Source: Cytobacillus purgationiresistens (lineage in GTDB: Bacteria; Bacillota; Bacilli; Bacillales; Cytobacillaceae). Taken from it: 64,000 nucleotides of DNA. The stretch spans positions 1-64,000 of the forward strand of contig NZ_JAUSUB010000020.1 of assembly GCF_030813235.1 (NCBI RefSeq), written 5' to 3'. Position numbers and translations under genes: made by a program. The notes under the pieces were generated by a model. It searched no databases and was not told the DNA's origin. It saw only the letters and a program-made list of their open reading frames with translations. Positions 26,435-36,060 of the stretch are shown in pieces (within the stretch, counting starts at the first letter, position 1; every line of letters begins with the position of its first letter).

Positions 26435-27445
26435 CTATTCAGCATATAAATACATGAGACGCGGTGAATTTGGCTGAGATAATAATTTCATAATTCCTGC
26501 CATTTCAACATCATTGCCCATGATTTTGTTTGCACCCATACTTAGCAGGGATCCGAAGCCAGCGTTTTCTGTATACTTAATGACTTGTGCATCCTCCAAC
26601 CCGCTATCTTCTTTTAATTGTGTGATCACATCCTCAAGATAGCCAAAATCATCAATCAGATTCAATTCTTTCGCTTGTCTTCCATCATAGATTCTGCCAT
26701 CAGCAACCTTTTTAACTTGTTCTGGGGACATATCACGGCCTTTTGCAATGACATCTACAAACCCGTCATATGCATTGTTAATCATATCCTGTAAAATCTT
26801 ATGTTCCCCTTCAGTCATTTCTCTCGTTTGGCTCATAATATCTTTATATTCACCGCTTTTGATCGTATTAAAATCAACACCATATTTTTCAGCGAGACCT
26901 GAAATATTAATTCCTTGCATTATGACACCAAGGGAACCTGTCATTGTATCGGCACTTGCAAAAATTTTATCTGCAGGAGCAGAGATATAGTATCCGCCAG
27001 ATGCTGCCATTGATCCCATAGATATGTATACTGGTTTTTCTTTCTCTTCTTGAATTTGAACAATCTTGTCATGTATTTCTGCGCTTTCCACTACGCCGCC
27101 ACCTGGGGTATTTACTCTTAAAATAATGGCTTTAACTGTATTGTCATCCTTTACATGATTAAGGCTTTTCATAAAACTACTATGATTGTAGGTAGAAGTC
27201 GCAAATACAGAACTTGAATCACCTGTATCTTGAATCGCTCCACTCACATTGAGAACAGCGATTTTCTTCATCGCGTCTCCCTCTTCAATTGTCTCCTCTA
27301 CAAAATTCGCATCTCCTAAAGCTAGTAAATCTGAAAACGTATTCTCTACATCCCTAAAAGCAAATGCTGTGAGAAAGTTGAAAACAACGGAAATAAATAA
27401 AATCACTCCCGCAATGCCTAATGCTGCCCAACGCTTTGCTGTCAT
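26435..27445 (-). CDS. sppA: Signal peptide peptidase SppA
   Basis: 336 residues with one N-terminal membrane anchor and an extracytoplasmic S49 protease domain. The nucleophile Ser lies in MAASGGYYISAPADKI and the general-base Lys in IKSGEYKDIMS. It degrades leftover signal peptides and helps survival against membrane-active peptides. The ATG at 27445 follows AAAGGAGG. yteJ follows it in the same transcript. Confidence 0.95.
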   Translation of the reverse strand: MTAKRWAALGIAGVILFISVVFNFLTAFAFRDVENTFSDLLALGDANFVEETIEEGDAMKKIAVLNVSGAIQDTGDSSSVFATSTYNHSSFMKSLNHVKDDNTVKAIILRVNTPGGGVVESAEIHDKIVQIQEEKEKPVYISMGSMAASGGYYISAPADKIFASADTMTGSLGVIMQGINISGLAEKYGVDFNTIKSGEYKDIMSQTREMTEGEHKILQDMINNAYDGFVDVIAKGRDMSPEQVKKVADGRIYDGRQAKELNLIDDFGYLEDVITQLKEDSGLEDAQVIKYTENAGFGSLLSMGANKIMGNDVEMAGIMKLLSQPNSPRLMYLYAE

Positions 27446-27609
27446 AGTTGAACTCCTCCTTTGTATTACTACATACGGTTAAACTTTTAAAAAGTTCCAA
27501 AAACAGGTAGACTAATGTCAATCATCCTTATGATAGCAAAATATCAATTATTTAGAAATTTATTGGCCCTACTTTCCATTTTATTTATCTTTTTCGTGAA
27601 TATGAATGA

Positions 27610-27710
27610 ATCTAGCGATAGTGGCTAAGAACTCGAAGTCTTAAGTATGCAGTTCCAGGGCAAAACACTTCCATTTGTCGTTTTGTCCAGTAGCCTCGAG
27701 GTCATATAAT
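27610..27710. repeat. Degenerate reversed copy of the dispersed repeat
   Basis: Read on the minus strand it contains TATGACCTCGAGG and GACAAAACGACA, both shared with the third unit of the element at 1-340. It lies between the sppA and NAD kinase genes, close to the start of the latter, so it may overlap its promoter. Confidence 0.65.
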
Positions 27711-27733
27711 TATTATTAAAGGAGGAACATAAC

Positions 27734-28534
27734 ATGAATCAACGACGTAATTTGTATTTTCACCATAAACAAGATATTGAAACCTTAAATATTGTCCAAT
27801 CATTAAAAAACTTAGCCGAGAATAATGGCTTTGCAGTTACAAATGATGATGAAGCTGCAAATATTATTGCCAGTATTGGTGAAGACGGTGCCTTCCTGCA
27901 AGCTGTCCGGAAAACTGGATTTAGAGAGGACTGTCTTTATGCCGGCATTTCTACATCAGGCCCTTTAAGTCTTTATTGTGATTTCCAACTGGAAGATACA
28001 GATAAAATGCGAGAAGCAGCACTAAATGACAATCTGGAAGTGAGAAAATATCCCACAATCAAGGTGACAATCGATGGGGTGACTTCCTTCTATTGCTTAA
28101 ATGAATTTTCCATACGTTCGGCAATCATTAAAACCCTCGTTATGGATGTTTATATTGATGATCTCCACTTTGAAACTTTTAGAGGAGATGGAATGATTGT
28201 TGCAACGCCAACAGGAAGCACTGCTTATAATAAATCAGTAAACGGGTCCGTTGTTGATCCAACGCTCCCATGCCTGCAGGTAAGCGAACTGGCCTCTTTA
28301 AATAATAATAAATATCGCACATTGGGCTCATCCTTCATTTTAGGCGGGGCAAGGAAGCTTACCTTAAAAATTGTCCAAGATGGAAATGATCATCCAACAA
28401 TGGGAATGGATAATGAGGCCTTGAGCATTCAGCATGTGGAGAAAATTGACATCCAATTAAGTGACAGGCAAATTAAAACAGTGAAGCTCAAAGATAACTC
28501 TTTTTGGGAAAAAGTAAAACGGTCTTTCTTATAA
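27734..28534 (+). CDS. nadK: NAD kinase (PpnKB / YtdI type)
   Basis: 266 residues. It phosphorylates NAD to NADP. The substrate region has the conserved FRGDGMIVATPTGSTAYNKS and late DGNDHP...GMDNEAL motifs. The N-terminal GGDG box reads GEDGA (SIGEDGAFLQAV), a departure also seen in variable form in Bacillus PpnKB-type enzymes. Bacillus genomes carry two NAD kinases, and this copy sits next to sppA as ytdI does. AAAGGAGGAA precedes the ATG. Confidence 0.93.
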   Translation: MNQRRNLYFHHKQDIETLNIVQSLKNLAENNGFAVTNDDEAANIIASIGEDGAFLQAVRKTGFREDCLYAGISTSGPLSLYCDFQLEDTDKMREAALNDNLEVRKYPTIKVTIDGVTSFYCLNEFSIRSAIIKTLVMDVYIDDLHFETFRGDGMIVATPTGSTAYNKSVNGSVVDPTLPCLQVSELASLNNNKYRTLGSSFILGGARKLTLKIVQDGNDHPTMGMDNEALSIQHVEKIDIQLSDRQIKTVKLKDNSFWEKVKRSFL

Positions 28535-28599
28535 TGCTCTTCCTAAAAGTGCCGATCCACTGCCATCCACTTGATTAATGAATGAAACGAACAATGACA

Positions 28600-28641
28600 T
28601 AAAAAACCACCAGATGTTTGAAAACATCTGGTGGTTTTTTG
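28600..28641. terminator. Shared terminator between NAD kinase and rarD
   Basis: AAAAAACCACCAGATGTTT pairs perfectly with AAACATCTGGTGGTTTTTT, between convergent genes. Confidence 0.95.
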
Positions 28642-28646
28642 CATAA

Positions 28647-29576
28647 TTAGAGCCCTATTTCATTCCCTTTTTTCCATTTTGATTCCAAATGGATTATGAG
28701 CTTTGTTTTAGACATCGAGTAAAGTGTAAGTGAAATCCAAATGAAGATAAATGAAAGCAAATGAACCTTTGAAAAATATTCACCGTATACAAATACTCCT
28801 AATATTAACATGATCGTTGGCGCAATATATTGCAAAAACCCTACCATAGAGAGCGGGATTCTTTGCACTCCTCTTGCAAAGAAAAGCAACGGTATCGCTG
28901 TTGCTACCCCTGCACCCATCATCAATAGATCTGTTTGCATCTCTCCATTAAATAGAGAATGATTGTCGTTGATGAAGAGATTGACGATAAAAATGAATGC
29001 GATCGGTGTAATAACGAGCGTTTCTAAAGTAAGGCCAATCTCTGAATCGACTTTCACCATTTTTTTTGCTAATCCATATAGTCCGAAGGTAAGAGCAAGT
29101 AAAATAGAAACCCAAGGAAATTCGCCATAAGAAATAGTGAGAATAAGTACACCAACAGTTGCCAATATAAACGATACCAGCTGCGAGGCCGATAGTTTCT
29201 CTTTAAAAACGAGCATCCCTAGTAGTACACTGATCAAGGGGTTGATATAATAACCTAAGCTCGTTTCAATAATTCTATCCGAATTCACGGCCCAAATAAA
29301 GATATACCAGTTTCCGCTGATTAAAATGGAAGCAAGAAACAGACCCATCAATTGCTTCTTATTGGAGAATAAACCTTTGAACGTCTGAATAAACGCGCCC
29401 CATTTTCTCATGAGCACCAATAAAATGAGCATAAAGGCGAAGCTCCACACCACTCTGTTAGCAAGTGTTTCCCCAGCACTTACGTCATTCAACAACTTCC
29501 AATATATTGGAAGCACTCCCCATAAAATATACGAGAAGCCTGCATAAAACGCACCTGTTTTAACCTCTTTGCTCAT
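28647..29576 (-). CDS. rarD: RarD-type EamA family transporter
   Basis: 309 residues with ten predicted helices in two EamA halves. RarD hallmarks are the opening GAFYAGFSYILWGVLPIYWK, NWYIFIWAVN and SLGYYINPL. Members export metabolites or drugs, but the substrate of RarD is not established. The ribosome binding site is weak (GAGGA). It is an addition relative to the B. subtilis order I recall, placed between the NAD kinase and amidohydrolase genes. Confidence 0.88.
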   Translation of the reverse strand: MSKEVKTGAFYAGFSYILWGVLPIYWKLLNDVSAGETLANRVVWSFAFMLILLVLMRKWGAFIQTFKGLFSNKKQLMGLFLASILISGNWYIFIWAVNSDRIIETSLGYYINPLISVLLGMLVFKEKLSASQLVSFILATVGVLILTISYGEFPWVSILLALTFGLYGLAKKMVKVDSEIGLTLETLVITPIAFIFIVNLFINDNHSLFNGEMQTDLLMMGAGVATAIPLLFFARGVQRIPLSMVGFLQYIAPTIMLILGVFVYGEYFSKVHLLSFIFIWISLTLYSMSKTKLIIHLESKWKKGNEIGL

Positions 29577-29679
29577 AACGATAATCCTCGATTCTTTCTA
29601 TTTTCGAAATATTGTTATTATAATCCTATAAGCAAGGAGTCTGCAATCTTTTTTTAATTCCATTCAAGCAAACGACGAG

Positions 29680-31272
29680 TTATCCAAAGACTACCTCTCC
29701 ACCGATGACTGTTTTATCAACAGATATAAGAGGTATGTGATCATGTGCCATCATGAAGATATCTTCTTTCAATATCGTAAAATCTACAGCAAAGCCTTCC
29801 TGTATCATGCCTCTGTCATGCTCATGGCAAGCAGCAAATGCACTGCCTTTAGTGAATAACGAGACTGCTTCATATACAGATAATGACTGGCTTTTATAAT
29901 AAATCGTCTTGTCAGAATCATTTATATTTGTCCTCGTTACCGCTGCATGAATTCCAAGCAGCGGATTAAGCGGCTCGATCGGTGCATCCGAACCGCCAGC
30001 ACATGGGATTCCCTCGTCCAGCAGGGTTTTCCAAGCATAACAGTAATTCATTCTTTCTTCCCCAATGCGATCAATTACCCACGGGAAATCTGAAGCGACA
30101 AATCGAGGTTGGATATCCAGGATAAGCGGTAACCTCTTTGCCCTTTCAATGAGTTCCTTTCTCAGAATTTGTGCATGTATGAGCCTGTCTCTTCCAATAT
30201 CTGTTAATGGGTGCTTTTCGATCGCATGAAGGGCCATTTCAAATGCAAGATCACCTATCACATGAATCGCAACAGGCATATGATATTTTCTTGCTTTTAA
30301 TATTAATTCATCTAATTGTTCCTGAGTAAAAATGGCCACGCCAGAAACAGAAGGATCATCTGCATAAGTATGACTTAGCAACGCTGTTCTTCCTCCCAAT
30401 GCCCCATCAGCAAATAGCTTCATTGCACCGAATTCAATCCAATTACCTCCACTTAAATAGTGGTTATTGCTATGGATCATGTCTTCGACAACTTCATGAT
30501 GAACGAGTAAATGGGCCCGAAATTTATAGCCCTCTTTCTCGACTACATTCTGAAAGGCTTGGTAGGTTTGATCGAATCCACCATAGTAATTAAGGTCTTC
30601 CGTATGACCGCCTGTTAATCCTAGTTTATGGGCATCTGCAATCGCAGCTCGCATCGCTTTTTCCATATAAGCAGAAGATACTGCTGGTACGACATTTAAT
30701 AAAATTTCCTGCGCCTGATCCTTCAAAAGTCCGTTCGGGTTTCCTTTTTCATCCTTTTCTATCACTCCTCCTGGAGGACAGATGGTTTGCCTATCTATTG
30801 CTGCTAATTCCAAGGCTTGGGTGTTAGCAGCAATGGCATGACGACAGATCCTTTTTAATATCACAGGATGGTCCGGAACCACTTCATCTATTTCATGTGC
30901 TAGAATGGGCATTGGTTCATCCCATAAATTATCGTTCCATCCCTCTCCGATAATCCATTCTCCTGGAGAAAAACCTTGTGCGTATTCTTTTAATGCCGAG
31001 AGGGCGCTTGACTTTGAATGATACATCGATAAATCCAGTCGAATAAGCTTTTCTCCATGGCCAATTAAATGCATATGACTGTCAACAAATCCGGGGAGCA
31101 GGGTAGATCCTTGCAAATCAACCACGCTATCAAGTTCGTTATCATATCGTTCTCTAAGCTCTTTCTCTTTACCGAGTGCAATAATCGTATCACCTCGGGT
31201 GAAAATTGCCTCTACTCTGTCATTTTCTTGCTGAAGCGTATAAATATTTCCCCCATACCAAAGCGTTCCCAT
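29680..31272 (-). CDS. ytcJ: Amidohydrolase, YtcJ/DUF6282-like composite-domain family
   Basis: 530 residues. The metal-binding HxH in GFVDSHMHLIGHG (about 60), later His residues in HVIGDLAFEMAL and IHAQIL, and Asp in GGSDAPIEPLNP form the expected amidohydrolase site. The end returns to the composite beta domain. The substrate is unknown; relatives act on N-substituted amides or formyl groups. The ATG at 31272 has AAAGGAG. It follows ytcI on the same strand behind that gene's terminator. The ytc- name rests on its position beside ytcI and on similarity. Confidence 0.82.
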   Translation of the reverse strand: MGTLWYGGNIYTLQQENDRVEAIFTRGDTIIALGKEKELRERYDNELDSVVDLQGSTLLPGFVDSHMHLIGHGEKLIRLDLSMYHSKSSALSALKEYAQGFSPGEWIIGEGWNDNLWDEPMPILAHEIDEVVPDHPVILKRICRHAIAANTQALELAAIDRQTICPPGGVIEKDEKGNPNGLLKDQAQEILLNVVPAVSSAYMEKAMRAAIADAHKLGLTGGHTEDLNYYGGFDQTYQAFQNVVEKEGYKFRAHLLVHHEVVEDMIHSNNHYLSGGNWIEFGAMKLFADGALGGRTALLSHTYADDPSVSGVAIFTQEQLDELILKARKYHMPVAIHVIGDLAFEMALHAIEKHPLTDIGRDRLIHAQILRKELIERAKRLPLILDIQPRFVASDFPWVIDRIGEERMNYCYAWKTLLDEGIPCAGGSDAPIEPLNPLLGIHAAVTRTNINDSDKTIYYKSQSLSVYEAVSLFTKGSAFAACHEHDRGMIQEGFAVDFTILKEDIFMMAHDHIPLISVDKTVIGGEVVFG

Positions 31273-31342
31273 TATGTATTACTCCTTTATCGCTTTTTAC
31301 TTCAGTATATCAGAAAGTTGTATATCTCCCTATATAGTAAAA

Positions 31343-31384
31343 ATAACAAAAAAATAAGACAGACGGAGTATCCCGTCTGTCTAT
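31343..31384 (-). terminator. Terminator of ytcI
   Basis: AAGACAGACGG pairs with CCGTCTGTCT; on the minus strand a long T run follows. Confidence 0.92.
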
Positions 31385-31392
31385 TCCATACC

Positions 31393-32973
31393 TTATTTCG
31401 AAGCTGATGCTTCTTTCTTTCGCAATTCTTTACGCATGATTTTTCCTGAAGTTGTTTTAGGCAGGTCCTCCACAAATTCAATGCTCCGTGGATACTTATA
31501 TGGTGCTGTAAGCTCCTTAACATGCTCCTGTAGCGATGGAATTAACCTTGGATCATTTTGATCCACATTATCTTTTAATACAATAAAAGCTTTTACAATA
31601 AGGCCACGCACTTCATCCGGGCTGCCAACCACGGCACATTCTTTAACAGAAGGATGTTTAACAAGCGCATCTTCTACTTCAAACGGCCCGATCGTATACC
31701 CAGAACTAATAATAATGTCATCCCCGCGTCCTTCAAACCAAAAATATCCTTCGTCATCCATCTTTGCCTTATCTCCAGTGATATAATAATCACCTCTAAA
31801 CTGCATTGCCGTTCTTTCAGGATCCTTGTAATAGTTTCTAAATAGGGCTGGTGTCTCCACATGAACAGCGATGTCGCCAACCTCGCCTACCGCACAAGGC
31901 AGCCCTTCCTCATTAATGATCTCCACTCTATTCCCTGGTGTTGGTTTCCCCATTGACCCTGATCTTAATTCCATATCTTTGGTCACACCAACAAGCAGAG
32001 TATTTTCCGTTTGCCCGTAGCCATCTCTCACTTTTAAGTTGAAATGCTTTTGGAATATGTCAATGACCTCACGATTCAATGGCTCACCTGCTGACACCGC
32101 ACTATGAAGGTGCGGCAGCTTATAGCTTGAGATGTCATCCACCTTAGCCATTAAGCGATATTCAGTAGGCGTACAGCAAAGTACATTTACATGATATGTA
32201 TCTAATAATTGCAAATATTTTCTCGGCTCGAATTTACCATTATAAACAAAGCCGGTTCCTCCTGATCCTAATACAGATAGGAAGGGGCTCCAAATCCATT
32301 TTTGCCAGCCAGGTCCAGCAGTTGCCCAAACTGTATCTCCTTCTTCAATACAGAGCCAATGAGGAGCTGCAGTGCGTAAATGAGCAAATGCCCAACCATG
32401 TGTATGAACGACTCCTTTTGGATTGCCTGTTGTTCCTGATGTATAAGAAAGGAAAGCCATATCGTCTCTAAAGGTATTTGCCAATTCTAGCTGATCAGAA
32501 GCTGACTCCATTGTTTCATCTAAATGAATCCATCCATCTGCTTTTCCACCAATAACAAACTTAGGGAGATTTTCAGCTTCTTTGATTGAGGAAAACTCTT
32601 CAGCATATGGGTGATAGCTCACAATTGCCTTTACGTCACCATGATTGATTCGATACTGAAGATCTTTTACACGTAGCATTTCTGAGCTTGGAATAACCAC
32701 TAATCCAGACTTTAATGCAGCGAGATAGGTTTGATAAGCCTCAATCAGACGCGGAACAATAACGAGGACAACATCCCCTTTTTCCAATCCATTTTCTGCG
32801 AAAACGTTTCCAATTTTATTGGCATTTTTCATTAAATGATTATATGTAATTTCTTTCTTATCTCCTTGCTCATCTTCCCACTTAATTGCATATCTATCTT
32901 TATCTTTTGCAAACTGCTCCACTTCTGAGACGAGGTTATATTGCTCAGGTGCTAATAAGTCTTCACGTTTCAT
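31393..32973 (-). CDS. ytcI: Acyl-CoA synthetase, AMP-forming (YtcI)
   Basis: 526 residues of the ANL superfamily, activating a carboxylate with ATP then CoA. The AMP-binding loop YTSGTTGNPKGV, the YGQTE motif, the hinge ITGDKAKMDDEGYFWFEGR and the C-terminal catalytic Lys in KTTSGKIMRKELR are present. It resembles medium- or branched-chain acid activators more than acetyl-CoA synthetase, which is present separately (acsA). The ATG at 32973 has AGGGGAG. Confidence 0.88.
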   Translation of the reverse strand: MKREDLLAPEQYNLVSEVEQFAKDKDRYAIKWEDEQGDKKEITYNHLMKNANKIGNVFAENGLEKGDVVLVIVPRLIEAYQTYLAALKSGLVVIPSSEMLRVKDLQYRINHGDVKAIVSYHPYAEEFSSIKEAENLPKFVIGGKADGWIHLDETMESASDQLELANTFRDDMAFLSYTSGTTGNPKGVVHTHGWAFAHLRTAAPHWLCIEEGDTVWATAGPGWQKWIWSPFLSVLGSGGTGFVYNGKFEPRKYLQLLDTYHVNVLCCTPTEYRLMAKVDDISSYKLPHLHSAVSAGEPLNREVIDIFQKHFNLKVRDGYGQTENTLLVGVTKDMELRSGSMGKPTPGNRVEIINEEGLPCAVGEVGDIAVHVETPALFRNYYKDPERTAMQFRGDYYITGDKAKMDDEGYFWFEGRGDDIIISSGYTIGPFEVEDALVKHPSVKECAVVGSPDEVRGLIVKAFIVLKDNVDQNDPRLIPSLQEHVKELTAPYKYPRSIEFVEDLPKTTSGKIMRKELRKKEASASK

Positions 32974-33074
32974 GTAAAATCTCCCCTTTTAGAAATGATT
33001 GTATATCGACAAAATTATGTGATTAATTTTATTATACTAAATTATTTTAACAATTAAAATATTTAATCAGCTAT

Positions 33075-33295
33075 ACAATAAGAAAAGCGCAATCGCCTCG
33101 CTTTATCGATGATCGCTGACTAAGTGAGCCACGTCCTCTGGCAATCTAAATGACCCGCATCCTCTGGCCCATAGAACACAGAGGGGCTTGTTCTTTGATA
33201 AATGAGCTAGAGCGAACCGATGTTGACTTATCACAGGGAGACCTGAAGTTTGATAGGAGATAGGGCGCTTGTGCTGGACATTTTTTTATTGAAAA
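33075..33295. repeat. Degenerate dispersed element, second family
   Basis: It begins AGAAAAGCGCAATCGCCTCG and ends GACCTGAAGTTTGATAGG and GGGCGCTTGTGCTGGACA. The internal GTCCTCTGGC / ATCCTCTGGC words repeat. The outer words are those of an intergenic element common in Bacillaceae, here decayed. The gap between ytcI and sspA otherwise holds only the sspA terminator. Confidence 0.6.
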
Positions 33296-33353
33296 ATTTA
33301 TACTTTCTTATCCTTTAAGAAAGCCCGTTCATTGACTGCCTCAAAACACAAAT

Positions 33354-33386
33354 AAAGAGCAGGACGTAATGTCCTGCTCCTTGTAG
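33354..33386 (-). terminator. Terminator of sspA
   Basis: GAGCAGGAC pairs with GTCCTGCTC; on the minus strand a TTTATTTG run follows. Confidence 0.88.
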
Positions 33387-33411
33387 CCATATTATTTATA
33401 TTTATAAATAA

Positions 33412-33612
33412 TTATTTTTGGTAACCACCTAATTGTTGCTCAGCCATTTGAACTAAGCGTTTAGTGATTTCTCCACCTACTGATCCGTTAGCGCGAGAAG
33501 TAGTTTCTCCACCAAGGTTTACACCAAATTCAGTAGCGATTTCATATTTCATTTGATCAAGAGCTTGTTGTACACCAGGTACAACTAGTTGGTTTGAACT
33601 GTTGTTTGCCAT
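33412..33612 (-). CDS. sspA: Alpha/beta-type small acid-soluble spore protein
   Basis: 66 residues. It coats and protects DNA in the dormant spore. The family blocks [20 protein letters not shown] and [13 protein letters not shown] are intact, and the YEIATEFGV stretch is where the germination protease GPR cuts. The start ATG 33612 has a strong AAGGAGGTG; the 14 codons upstream are not part of the family. The promoter fits sigma-G. Confidence 0.95.
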   Translation of the reverse strand: MANNSSNQLVVPGVQQALDQMKYEIATEFGVNLGGETTSRANGSVGGEITKRLVQMAEQQLGGYQK

Positions 33613-33636
33613 GTGATTTTCACCTCCTTGTGAGTA

Positions 33637-33667
33637 TAGAATGTGTAGAATCACATGGCCGTATACA
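33637..33667 (-). promoter_or_regulatory. Sigma-G type promoter of sspA
   Basis: Read on the minus strand, TGTATA (33667-33662) and CATTCTA (33643-33637) are 18 bases apart, a close fit to the forespore sigma-G pattern TGNATA / CATNNTA. It ends about 25 bases ahead of the ATG. Confidence 0.78.
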
Positions 33668-33709
33668 AATTTTTATTGGTAATTCTTTCTTTTATTCTTT
33701 TATCGGAAT

Positions 33710-34918
33710 TTAGAATAAATTCTCGATTTCCTCATCGATTAATGTATTGGGTTTGATTATAAGTTTTTCGGTTTTCTCAACGGCTTCTGCGATATAAGGC
33801 TCAAAATCAGTAAAGCTTTCAAAATGCTGAACCTTTTCTAATTTTGGTTTTGTTTTAGGTGAAGAGGGAACAAACACTGTACAACAATCCTCGAATGGTC
33901 TAATTGAGATATCATGGGTATCAATTTCATGCGCAATATCGATAATATCCCCTTTATCCATTGTAATTAATGGCCTCAATACCGGTGTACTAATAACGTC
34001 ATTGATTGCATACATGCTTTCCATTGTTTGACTTGCCACTTGACCTAAACTTTCTCCCGTTACAATCGCTAAACCATCATATTTCTTTCTAATCTCATCC
34101 GTTATTCTCATCATCATTCTTCTTGTAGAAGTCATTGTATAATTATCTGGAACTTGTTTTTGAATGAGCTGCTGAATTTCTGTAAAAGGAACGATGTGCA
34201 GGGCAACGCCTCCACTTATTCTTGATAACTTTTTTGCGAGGTCGATTACTTTCTGTTTAGAGCGTTCACTAGTAAATGGCGGGCTGTAAAAATGCACAGC
34301 TTCTATTTCAATACCGCGCTTCATTGATAAATATCCTGCTACAGGACTATCTATTCCGCCAGATAGCATTAGCATGGCTTTCCCACTGGATCCTGCTGGA
34401 AGACCACCTGCGCCTTTATAATTTTCACAAGATAAATAACATGCCTCTTTTCTTACTTCAACTACAATATTGATATCTGGCTTTTTCACATCAACTTTTA
34501 AATCCGGGATATTAACAAGAATATGTGATCCAAAAGTTTGATTAATTTCTCCTGTATCCAATGAAAAGTCCTTATCAGCTCTTTTAGCTGTGATTTTAAA
34601 GGTATTTCCTTCACGATAAACCTTTCTAAAGAGTGCCAGAGCCGCTTCTTTCATTTCATCTATATCTTTTCCTACCTTAATCGCTGGACTATAGGATTGA
34701 ATTCCGAAAATACCCTGTAAACATTCAACTATTTCCTCACTATTTTCACCATTTAATAGAATAAACATTCGGTCTCTTTGCGCTTCAATCTTTATATTTG
34801 GAAAATCATGCAAAACTCTTTTAATACTTCTTCTTAATTTATCAACAAACAAATTGCGGTTTCTTCCTTTTGTAGAAATTTCTCCGTAACGAATTAAAAT
34901 TCTGTCATATGTGATCAT
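33710..34918 (-). CDS. thiI: tRNA sulfurtransferase ThiI
   Basis: 402 residues. It makes 4-thiouridine at position 8 of tRNA. It has an N-terminal ferredoxin-like and THUMP domain (about 1-165) and the PP-loop LMLSGGIDSPVAGY (about 180). The rhodanese domain of E. coli ThiI is absent, as usual in Bacillus. It overlaps nifZ by four bases (ATGA). In B. subtilis NifZ passes sulfur directly to ThiI. Confidence 0.96.
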   Translation of the reverse strand: MITYDRILIRYGEISTKGRNRNLFVDKLRRSIKRVLHDFPNIKIEAQRDRMFILLNGENSEEIVECLQGIFGIQSYSPAIKVGKDIDEMKEAALALFRKVYREGNTFKITAKRADKDFSLDTGEINQTFGSHILVNIPDLKVDVKKPDINIVVEVRKEACYLSCENYKGAGGLPAGSSGKAMLMLSGGIDSPVAGYLSMKRGIEIEAVHFYSPPFTSERSKQKVIDLAKKLSRISGGVALHIVPFTEIQQLIQKQVPDNYTMTSTRRMMMRITDEIRKKYDGLAIVTGESLGQVASQTMESMYAINDVISTPVLRPLITMDKGDIIDIAHEIDTHDISIRPFEDCCTVFVPSSPKTKPKLEKVQHFESFTDFEPYIAEAVEKTEKLIIKPNTLIDEEIENLF

Positions 34919-36060
34919 GCTTTCATTACCTTCCTTAACTGAGCGATTGTCTTTTTCACTGATTCAATGAAGTAGCGCGCTTCATCTATTGTGTTTTCAT
35001 AAGATAAACTTACCCTTACCGCACTCTTTGCAGTCATTTCTGTCACGCCCATCGCCATGAGTGTCTCACTGGCAGAGGAGTGTTTTGAGGAACACGCACT
35101 AGTGGTAGATATATAAATATCCAGTTCTTCTAATGCATGGACAAATACCTCTGCTTTAAAACCTTTCAATGAAAAGTTGATAATATGAGGAGCTGATTTA
35201 TGCTCCGGGGTGTGAATCATTACTTCTTCTATTACAGATAGTTCATTTAGCAGATAAGTTTTTATTTTCATTAGTTGCTCAAGCTTGTTGTTCATTTCAG
35301 ACATAGTCAGTCTCAATGCTTTTGCCATCGCAACGATCCCAGCTGTATTTTCAGTTCCACTTCTTTTTTTCTTCTCTTGATTCCCACCTGAGAGAAGAGG
35401 AGCAATGTCTACTCCTTCATGAATAAATAAAGCACCAGTTCCTTTTAATCCATGAAATTTATGGCCGGAAATAGAACAAAAATCAATATGACTTTTATAA
35501 AAATCTAATGGAACTTTACCAATACCTTGAACATGGTCAACATGAAAAAGAATTTTAGGGTAATACTTCAATAGATGACCGATTTGTTCAATTGGCTGAA
35601 TCGAACCAGTCTCATTATTAACGTGCATGACGGAAACAAGAATGGTATCATCTCTAATTTCTTTTTCTAATATTGAAATATCGATAATTCCAGCAGCGTC
35701 GACAGGGAGATACGAAATCTCAAAGCCAGCTTCTTGTAATTGATCCATCGTTTCTTTAACAGAAGGATGTTCGATTTTTGTCGTAATAATATGGCGCCCT
35801 CTACTTCGATGCATGAGAGCGGTTCCCTTGATGGCCATATTATTTGCCTCAGTACCACCTGAGGTGAAATATATTTCATTACTTTTTACACCTAATAGAT
35901 TTGCCATTTGTTCCCGTGCTTGCTTAAGGAGCCGCTCAGCCTTTTCACCAAATCCATGCAAGGACGATGGGTTGCCAAAATAGGAGGTAGAAACCTTAAC
36001 AAATGAATCGATTGCTTCTTTATATGGTTTTGTTGTTGCACTATTGTCAAAATAAATCAT
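34915..36060 (-). CDS. nifZ: Cysteine desulfurase dedicated to ThiI (NifZ/IscS family)
   Basis: 381 residues, class V aminotransferase fold. The PLP lysine is in SISGHKFHGLKGTG and the sulfur-accepting Cys in the loop STTSACSSKHSS. It produces a persulfide from cysteine and hands it to ThiI. The ATG follows AAAGGAGCAG. It is transcribed first and translationally coupled to thiI. Confidence 0.95.
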   Translation of the reverse strand: MIYFDNSATTKPYKEAIDSFVKVSTSYFGNPSSLHGFGEKAERLLKQAREQMANLLGVKSNEIYFTSGGTEANNMAIKGTALMHRSRGRHIITTKIEHPSVKETMDQLQEAGFEISYLPVDAAGIIDISILEKEIRDDTILVSVMHVNNETGSIQPIEQIGHLLKYYPKILFHVDHVQGIGKVPLDFYKSHIDFCSISGHKFHGLKGTGALFIHEGVDIAPLLSGGNQEKKKRSGTENTAGIVAMAKALRLTMSEMNNKLEQLMKIKTYLLNELSVIEEVMIHTPEHKSAPHIINFSLKGFKAEVFVHALEELDIYISTTSACSSKHSSASETLMAMGVTEMTAKSAVRVSLSYENTIDEARYFIESVKKTIAQLRKVMKA

